Assembly (NCBI GenBank): GCA_963540965.1
Contig: CAUTSA010000001.1
Location: 186,001 to 250,000, forward strand
DNA length: 64,000 bases
Reading direction: 5' to 3'
DNA from: Nanosyncoccus sp963540965
Lineage (GTDB): Bacteria > Patescibacteriota > Saccharimonadia > Saccharimonadales > Saccharimonadaceae
Made by a program: the position numbers and the translations under genes. Shown in pieces: positions 59,211-64,000 of the stretch. How positions within the stretch are numbered: the stretch's first letter is position 1; each line of letters opens with the position of its first letter. The notes beneath the pieces are model-generated. The model was not told the DNA's origin and ran no database searches. It saw only the letters and a program-made list of their open reading frames with translations.

Positions 59211-59741
59211 ATGAAGAAGGCAAAGCTATTGTGGATGGATCTCGAGATGACAGGCTTAGATCCAGAGAAAGATCGAATACTCGAAGTGGCAGTGATTGCA
59301 ACCGACTGGCAGTTTAATGTGATTAATCAGATGACTGCTGTGGTGAAGGTGCCGGAGCAATTAATGAAAGAGCGAATGGTGGGGGAGTTCTGGGAAAGAA
59401 ATAAAGAAAGCTATGAGGCGCTGATAAGTCAGAATAAAGAAGGACGGGATACTTCTGAGATTGAGAAAGAGCTACTGGAATTTATTGATGCAAATTTTGG
59501 TAAGGAAGTCTATTTGGCGGGGAATTCGATCCATCAAGATAAAAGATTTATTGTGAAGGAGTGGCCAGAGCTTGATCGAAGACTGCATTATCGAATGTTT
59601 GATGTGTCGGCGTGGAAGATTTATTTTGAGAACGTATTGAATAAAAAATTTACAAAGAGAGAGGCGCATCGAGCATTGGATGATATCGAGGGATCAATTG
59701 AAGAGATTAAATATTATCTAAGTTTTATAAAGAAGGGATAA
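59211..59741 (+). CDS. orn: Oligoribonuclease
   Basis: The 176-residue DEDDh exonuclease has the motifs MDLEMTGLDPEKD, GNSIHQDKRFI and HRALDDIEGSIEE with the catalytic His and Asp. It degrades RNA fragments of a few bases. It sits between argS and the YjbR-like gene with no gap. Confidence 0.95.
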   Translation: MKKAKLLWMDLEMTGLDPEKDRILEVAVIATDWQFNVINQMTAVVKVPEQLMKERMVGEFWERNKESYEALISQNKEGRDTSEIEKELLEFIDANFGKEVYLAGNSIHQDKRFIVKEWPELDRRLHYRMFDVSAWKIYFENVLNKKFTKREAHRALDDIEGSIEEIKYYLSFIKKG

Positions 59742-60059
59742 ATGGAATTTTTAATTGCAGAAGTGGGGGGAATTGGGGAATATAAAATAAAGGATTTGTT
59801 GGCCAAGAATGGCGAAAAGGAGGGGGAGATTTTTCTCGCTCCAAACGAAAAGACTTTTTTGGTAGACCGTAAGAAGACGGTGGAAGTAAGAACGGATAGA
59901 AATCTATCGAAGCTACTAAGGGAACAATATGAGTCGGTGATGGTTTCACGTTATTTTGGGAATGGTGGGATTGAAATCGTAATGAGTGGACAGATACCAC
60001 TTGACGAAATATATGACATGGTAAGACTAAGTTATAACCTGACAAAGGAAATTGAATAA
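59742..60059 (+). CDS. MmcQ/YjbR-like small protein
   Basis: The 105-residue protein is probably a short YjbR-like domain. NLSKLLREQYESV near residue 65 followed by GGIEIVMSGQIPLDEIYDMV and a terminal RLSYNLTKE resemble the family's LREQY and C-terminal helix pattern. YjbR proteins have a DNA-binding-like fold with no firm function. It starts at the base after the orn stop, so they are co-translated. Confidence 0.6.
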   Translation: MEFLIAEVGGIGEYKIKDLLAKNGEKEGEIFLAPNEKTFLVDRKKTVEVRTDRNLSKLLREQYESVMVSRYFGNGGIEIVMSGQIPLDEIYDMVRLSYNLTKEIE

Positions 60060-60070
60060 TTAGTTGAATT

Positions 60071-60097
60071 AAAAATAGCCTGTGAGGGCTATTTTTA
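60071..60097. terminator. Bidirectional terminator between the argS operon and the surface-protein gene
   Basis: AAAAATAGCC-TGTGAG-GGCTATTTTT has good arms and T runs on both strands. Confidence 0.8.
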
Positions 60098-60114
60098 GTG
60101 GTTAGGGTTCGATA

Positions 60115-60891
60115 TTAGAGTGAGAGGTAGCCTGGGATGCCAGGTTGGTCGATACGGGCGTAGGTTTTATCGCTTGGATTAGTGTTGCTATAGGTGGTAC
60201 CATTTTGACCAACAAGTTGGAAGGTGTAGGCAAACATATTGTTTGAGCTTGTGACAGAGTTTGTGACGAAGTTATTGGAAACGTGGATGGTTTGGAGGGC
60301 AGCGGCGTAAGCAAACATTCCATCCATATTTTGGACATTGCTAGTATTGAAACTGGTGAGATCAAGGTTTACAAGATTTTTTGTATCTTCAAACATATGT
60401 GACATATTTCGAACATTAGAGGTGTCGAAGCTTGGTAGGCTGAAATTTGTAAGGCCATACATGTGGCGGAACATACTTTCCATGGAAGTAACGTGACTGG
60501 TATTAAAATTGGAAAGGTTAAGCGTGGAAATATTTTGTTTGTGACGAAACATATTACTCATGTCGGTGACCTTAGAAGTGTCAAAGGTAGAGAGATTAAG
60601 ATTTGTAATATTAGATGGTCCATCAAACATGCCGAACATAGTTGTGACGTTGCTGGTATTGAATTCTGAGAGGTCAATGCCGGTGATGTAGTCTAGATTA
60701 GTACTATCTTGGAAGAACATGCCATGCATACTGGTAACATGGCTGGTGTCGATGTCGCGAAGATCAAGATAGATTTGGTGGCCACGATTTTGGTAGAGGT
60801 GGGAGAAATAGAACATGTGGGCAGAGTCTGGGTTAGCATAGACATGTTCAGCAAGAGTCCACCAGAGCATGGCATTTTGAGCTGGATCGTA
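60115..60891 (-). CDS. BspA-like surface protein, C-terminal part after an in-frame TGA
   Basis: This frame is in phase with the upstream gene and is separated only by TGA at 60892-60894. It first reads YDPAQNA, then the usual ATG at 60870. It holds at least five repeats of the DTS/NTS-x-V-x-x-M-x-x-MF type (BspA-like leucine-rich repeat, DUF285), for example NTSHVTSMESMFRHM. Such repeats form surface adhesins that touch host proteins. No Shine-Dalgarno lies before ATG 60870, so this part needs readthrough or is a dead gene half. Confidence 0.8.
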   Translation of the reverse strand, partial: YDPAQNAMLWWTLAEHVYANPDSAHMFYFSHLYQNRGHQIYLDLRDIDTSHVTSMHGMFFQDSTNLDYITGIDLSEFNTSNVTTMFGMFDGPSNITNLNLSTFDTSKVTDMSNMFRHKQNISTLNLSNFNTSHVTSMESMFRHMYGLTNFSLPSFDTSNVRNMSHMFEDTKNLVNLDLTSFNTSNVQNMDGMFAYAAALQTIHVSNNFVTNSVTSSNNMFAYTFQLVGQNGTTYSNTNPSDKTYARIDQPGIPGYLSL

Positions 60892-61683
60892 TCAGAGATA
60901 GATTGGTAACTCGGAGTCGGCGGAGGCAACATTGGCGGTGGCAAAGACCGCGGCTGGAGGAGTAGGAGATTTCTGGAAGAGACGTAGGTTGTTGGTGTTG
61001 GCGAGAATATTTGCGTTGATTAGAGCACTAAAGGCGTTGCCATTGAGGAAAGTGGCAGTATTTGGAACGTAATTGGTAACAACAGAGACTTCAAGAATGT
61101 CACTGTAGGTATCGGTGGGAAGAGTGGCGGCAGATTTGACGCCTAAGAAGATATTGGTTGATTCACCGGTGGCTGGAGTGGGAGTGTTAGTGGTTTTAAC
61201 TGCGACAGGAGCGGACTTTTTGGCGATTGGTTTAAAGGTAGTATTGTCTAGGGAATAGCCCCAAGTGCCTGGGGTGAAGTTACTTACTGTGGTATCGGTA
61301 GTGATGGAGGTAATATTTGTAGTGTTGAGTGGATTAGTGCTTTTTAGATCAGTATCTTCATCGTGATCGGAAAGTGAAATGGTGTAACCAGTACGGCAGT
61401 CGGTTGTGACTTTTACGGCAAAGGCCTGACTTTTGAATGCGGAGTTATTAAGATCGGTGGCATTAAAATGGATGTTGGTGGCTGTATCAACCGTCATCGA
61501 TAGGCTAGGGTTAGTAGCGGAAACGGGGGTAGCAGAGACTTTATTATTTGGAAAAAGGGCAAAAAATGATAATAATACGGTCGTTATAAGAACTGGAAGG
61601 ATACTGAAAATTGTAAAACAAAATGAACTCAGAGGATTTTGTAACGCCTTTGATTTTCTGTTTTTTTGACATATATTAATCAT
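60892..61683 (-). CDS. BspA-like surface protein, N-terminal part ending at the in-frame TGA
   Basis: The 263-residue frame has a signal or anchor (about residues 24-50) and an outside beta-rich domain (about 55-210) with TDCRTGYTISLSDHDED. It ends ADSELPIYL before TGA. Related BspA proteins usually continue with a Trp after such a PIYL segment, and TGA differs from TGG by one base. A Lys/Arg-rich start precedes the anchor. Read with the part at 60115-60891, the full protein would be 523 residues. Confidence 0.8.
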   Translation of the reverse strand: MINICQKNRKSKALQNPLSSFCFTIFSILPVLITTVLLSFFALFPNNKVSATPVSATNPSLSMTVDTATNIHFNATDLNNSAFKSQAFAVKVTTDCRTGYTISLSDHDEDTDLKSTNPLNTTNITSITTDTTVSNFTPGTWGYSLDNTTFKPIAKKSAPVAVKTTNTPTPATGESTNIFLGVKSAATLPTDTYSDILEVSVVTNYVPNTATFLNGNAFSALINANILANTNNLRLFQKSPTPPAAVFATANVASADSELPIYL

Positions 61684-61770
61684 TGTTTGTATTTTTGATA
61701 TAACCTAATAATTTTAATAGACAGAGTACTAGATATATTAATTTTAGCATAAAGACTATTTAAAACAAGA

Positions 61771-61797
61771 AAAAATAGCCATTTATTGGCTATTTTT
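61771..61797 (-). terminator. Terminator of mscL
   Basis: AAAAATAGCC-ATTTATT-GGCTATTTTT is symmetric and lies just past the mscL stop. Confidence 0.75.
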
Positions 61798-61815
61798 CTA
61801 GAGAACTCGGCTTAG

Positions 61816-62277
61816 TTATTTCTTACGTTGGTCGCGAATTTCTTCGAGAACGGCAAGAATTTTATCGTCAGTGGTTGGTTTAGCTTCAGTTTCGGTTTCT
61901 TTCTTAGCTGAGAATTTATTAATTAATTTGATGAAGATAAATACACAGAAGGCAACAATGAGGAAGTCAACGATGTTTTGGATGAAGTTACCATAGCGAA
62001 TGTGGGCTACACCAGATCCACCAATGAAATTAGGGATGGTGATTTCTAAGCTAGTAAAATCAATACCACCAAGGATAACGCCGACGGCAGGCATAATAAT
62101 ATCGTTGACTAAGGAGCTGATGATTTTATTGAAGGCGCCACCAACGATAACACCTACAGCTAGATCAAGAACGCTACCGCGATTAATAAAGTCGCGAAAT
62201 TCTTTAAGGATGGGATTAACTTTTGTAATGTTTTTCTTTAGTTTCTTTAAATCGGTTTTTAAATCAGGATTTTTCAT
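61816..62277 (-). CDS. mscL: Large-conductance mechanosensitive channel MscL
   Basis: The 153-residue protein has an N-terminal charged segment, then EFRDFINRGSVLDLAVGVIVGGAF (first pore helix, near residue 26), NDIIMPAVGVILGG, a second helix near 95 and a charged C-terminal bundle. It opens as an emergency valve on sudden osmotic downshift. TATAAT ends seven bases before ATG 62277. It is slightly longer than the 130-residue norm because of its N-terminal part. Confidence 0.97.
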   Translation of the reverse strand: MKNPDLKTDLKKLKKNITKVNPILKEFRDFINRGSVLDLAVGVIVGGAFNKIISSLVNDIIMPAVGVILGGIDFTSLEITIPNFIGGSGVAHIRYGNFIQNIVDFLIVAFCVFIFIKLINKFSAKKETETEAKPTTDDKILAVLEEIRDQRKK

Positions 62278-62284
62278 AATGTTA

Positions 62285-62290
62285 ATTATA
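62285..62290 (-). promoter_or_regulatory. -10 box (TATAAT) of mscL, leaderless
   Basis: The minus-strand box ends seven bases before ATG 62277. Confidence 0.55.
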
Positions 62291-62319
62291 GACGAAAACC
62301 GAAATATTACTACCGCAGA

Positions 62320-62964
62320 TTAGACGGCTTTAGTATTGAAGGTGGCGTAATTGTTTTTGAGATTGGTGAGATTTTTAATTTCTGTATCTGTAGCGGTTTT
62401 GGCGTTAGGTTTTGTTGTGCGTTCATGAGCTTCAGTTTGATAGTTAATGAGATAGGTGAGTTGAAGGGTGAATTCACGAACAAGGACACGGTCAAGATGG
62501 GCGGAGAGGTGGGCGGTTTGAAGGGTTGAATTTAAGGCTTGATTTTTAGATTTTTCTTCTTGACCAATGGCACCCTCTTCAAGATCGGAAACATCTTCGA
62601 TACCAAATTCTTCGTTGAGGGATTTGGATTCGGTGAGCATAAGTTCGCTAAGAACTGTTTTGAGAGAGGCGGTATAAGCGCGGAGGTCGGATGACTTCAA
62701 GAGATCGCCGTATTTTGAAATTGTTTCATCGTTGAGATACTTTGCCATAAAATAGCTGCGAATAAGAAGATCACGGTCACGAGTATCGATGGTTTTTTTG
62801 GTATTAAAAAGTAGGGAAGCTCCAATGAGGAAGAAAATAGAAATAACAGCGATAAGAATATTTCTGGGCGTAAGGTATGAAAGAATATCAAACCCTGAAC
62901 CAGAAGGTTTGTGATGGTTTTTGTTGTCGCTCGCAATTTGTTGCAAGTATGCCATTTTATCCAT
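62320..62964 (-). CDS. Single-pass membrane protein, hypothetical
   Basis: The 214-residue protein is unrecognised. It has a cytoplasmic start of about 33 residues, one membrane helix (about 34-53) and a helical outside domain rich in Leu, Ser and Glu. TATAAT ends six bases before ATG 62964. It is divergent from dnaG. Confidence 0.7.
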   Translation of the reverse strand: MDKMAYLQQIASDNKNHHKPSGSGFDILSYLTPRNILIAVISIFFLIGASLLFNTKKTIDTRDRDLLIRSYFMAKYLNDETISKYGDLLKSSDLRAYTASLKTVLSELMLTESKSLNEEFGIEDVSDLEEGAIGQEEKSKNQALNSTLQTAHLSAHLDRVLVREFTLQLTYLINYQTEAHERTTKPNAKTATDTEIKNLTNLKNNYATFNTKAV

Positions 62965-62970
62965 GTGATT

Positions 62971-62976
62971 ATTATA
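62971..62976 (-). promoter_or_regulatory. Extended -10 (TGCTATAAT), leaderless
   Basis: The minus-strand box ends six bases before ATG 62964. Confidence 0.6.
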
Positions 62977-63025
62977 GCATAACAGATTTGAGATGGTATA
63001 ATTTAAAAAAGTGGAGGAAGACCTG

Positions 63026-63061
63026 ATGAGGAAGTCGATAGATTGGAGAATGAAGTCTTAA
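63026..63061 (+). CDS. 11-codon leader frame coupled to dnaG
   Basis: ATG 63026 lies eight bases after a strong GGAGG (63013-63017) and reads MRKSIDWRMKS, then TAA at 63059-63061. The stop overlaps the dnaG start as TAATG. This leader has the best ribosome site in the region, so dnaG may be translated by coupling. It is too short to show a protein family. Confidence 0.45.
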   Translation: MRKSIDWRMKS

Positions 63062-64000
63062 TGCAGGAAGCTAAGGAGGAAATTCGTGCAAGGTTGCCAA
63101 TTGAGGATGTGGTTTCGCAGTATATCGAGCTTAAGAGGGCTGGGAGAACACTGAAGGGGCGATCGCCTTGGGGCGTGGATAAGACACCTTCTTTTATGGT
63201 GTCGCCGGAGAAGGGGATTTGGCATGATTTTTCGGCGAATAAGGGCGGAGATATTTTTAGTTTTATTATGGAGGTAGAGGGGATTACTTTTCGAGAGGCT
63301 TTGGAAAAACTGGCTGCACAGGCGGGGGTGGAACTAAAAAGGTACGATAAAAGCGATGAAATAAATGCACGTCTTAAGATGCGAGCTAAGGAAGTGATAG
63401 AGCTGGCATGTAAGTATTTCCAGGTTTGTCTAGCGAAGAACAAGTCGGTTTGTGAGTATGTATTTTATAGTCGAAAGTTAAATAGAAATACGATTGTGGA
63501 TTTTCGAATTGGCTATGCGCCAAATTCAAAGAATAGCTTGATGGGGTTTTTGAAAAAAAGGGGATACTCCTTGCAAGAGGCGAGAGAGGCGGGACTGGTG
63601 AATCGATTTGATGGTGATCTTTTTAAGGGTAGGATGATGATTCCGTTTTTGGATGCTAATACCGGAGAAGTGATTGGTTTTACGGGTCGAATTATCGAGA
63701 AGGGAGAACCAAAGTATTTAAATACGCCGGAGACGAGGCTCTTTAATAAAGGACGTTTTATTTTTGGACTTTCACAGGCGAAAGAAGCAATCAGAAAAAG
63801 TAATTTTGTGGTGATTGTGGAAGGAAATATGGATGTGATTTCGTCACATCAGGCGGGAGTGAAGGAAGCGGTGGCGACTTCAGGAACAGCAATGACGGAA
63901 AATCACCTGAAGATTTTGTCGAGATTAACAACTGACATACGTTTAGCATACGATGGAGATGAGGCTGGGGTGAAGGCAGCAGAGCGAGCTATTATGCTGG
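63061..64000 (+). CDS. dnaG: DNA primase DnaG (partial, runs off the window)
   Basis: The first 313 residues are present. The N-terminal region aligns with the CHC2 zinc-binding domain, but CPFH is read as SPWG and the second Cys pair as FSAN, so all zinc ligands are gone. The catalytic part follows: RMMIPFLDANTGEVIGFTGR, KYLNTPET, then a TOPRIM core with VIVEGNMDVIS and LAYDGDEAG. ATG 63061 is chosen at the usual family start (EAKEEIRARLPIEDVV). Primases make RNA primers at the fork. Confidence 0.95.
   Translation, partial: MQEAKEEIRARLPIEDVVSQYIELKRAGRTLKGRSPWGVDKTPSFMVSPEKGIWHDFSANKGGDIFSFIMEVEGITFREALEKLAAQAGVELKRYDKSDEINARLKMRAKEVIELACKYFQVCLAKNKSVCEYVFYSRKLNRNTIVDFRIGYAPNSKNSLMGFLKKRGYSLQEAREAGLVNRFDGDLFKGRMMIPFLDANTGEVIGFTGRIIEKGEPKYLNTPETRLFNKGRFIFGLSQAKEAIRKSNFVVIVEGNMDVISSHQAGVKEAVATSGTAMTENHLKILSRLTTDIRLAYDGDEAGVKAAERAIML

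Noticed and set aside
60892..60894. Recoded UGA as glycine, as in Absconditabacteria and Gracilibacteria
   Set aside because: Other genes here end in TGA at sensible places, and core proteins show no internal TGA. A single in-frame TGA does not support a changed code.
1..64000. CRISPR array or cas genes
   Set aside because: No regularly spaced direct repeats and no Cas-like proteins were seen. The repeats at 36.7 and 42.8 kb are tandem or palindromic without unique spacers.

Overview
The window most likely comes from a Saccharibacteria (TM7) or closely related Patescibacteria chromosome. The evidence is the AT-rich sequence, short intergenic gaps, a PrgI/VirB4-type secretion locus with tandem VirB2-like pilins, a DnaG without its zinc ligands, and many genes whose -10 box lies only 6-9 bases before the start codon. 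No rRNA is present, so the taxon is inferred. The standard code fits, with TAA strongly preferred as stop. The + strand looks G-rich in genes of both orientations, which suggests one replichore running rightward from an origin between dnaA and dnaN.

Layout. 1-2463: end of dnaA, a DnaA-box cluster (probable oriC), dnaN and recF. 2492-22441: a large envelope and secretion block. It holds three related membrane-anchored proteins, two multidomain peptidoglycan hydrolases, a 918-aa membrane protein, VirB4, a VirB4 N-terminal-type partner, a PrgI-like protein and a 1044-aa VirB6/TrbL-like protein, all on the minus strand. Five VirB2-like pilins diverge on the plus strand and a sixth lies at 22.0 kb, with Hsp20 and ComF between. 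22.6-31.1 kb: tRNA-Ser(GCU), small membrane proteins, groES-groEL under CIRCE, murE plus a truncated Mur ligase, a Yip1-like protein, tRNA-Arg(GCG), Nudix, a frameshifted HNH nuclease and tRNA-Ser(CGA). 31.2-43.1 kb: sugar transferase, HIT, valS, a transposase remnant with palindromic repeats, Nudix, tsaD, a MacB-like exporter, an LCP glycopolymer ligase and tRNA-Ser(GGA). 43.2-55.6 kb: an ABC-2 exporter, an uncharacterised pair with an unlisted 59-aa membrane protein, a two-component system, a phosphatase-glycosyltransferase fusion, a CYTH protein and an FtsX/ABC system. 55.7-64 kb: pyrG, argS-orn, a YjbR-like protein, a BspA-like surface gene split by an in-frame TGA, mscL and the start of dnaG.

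How the genes fit together. The secretion ATPase, channel proteins, pilins and wall hydrolases could form one envelope-spanning machine that opens peptidoglycan and presents pili, as expected for an epibiont contacting a host cell. Mur ligases, LCP protein, sugar transferase, ABC exporters and the surface protein extend the envelope theme. Replication, translation and nucleotide genes fill the rest.

Most notable observations: TTCCCT sites that occur almost only on the + strand up to 36.1 kb and only on the - strand after it; pervasive leaderless promoter geometry; tRNA-Ser-linked repeats in opposite orientation 12 kb apart; a frameshifted modification-dependent-type HNH nuclease; an in-frame UGA in a surface-protein gene; and a shared C-terminal domain in three proteins around the hydrolase cluster.
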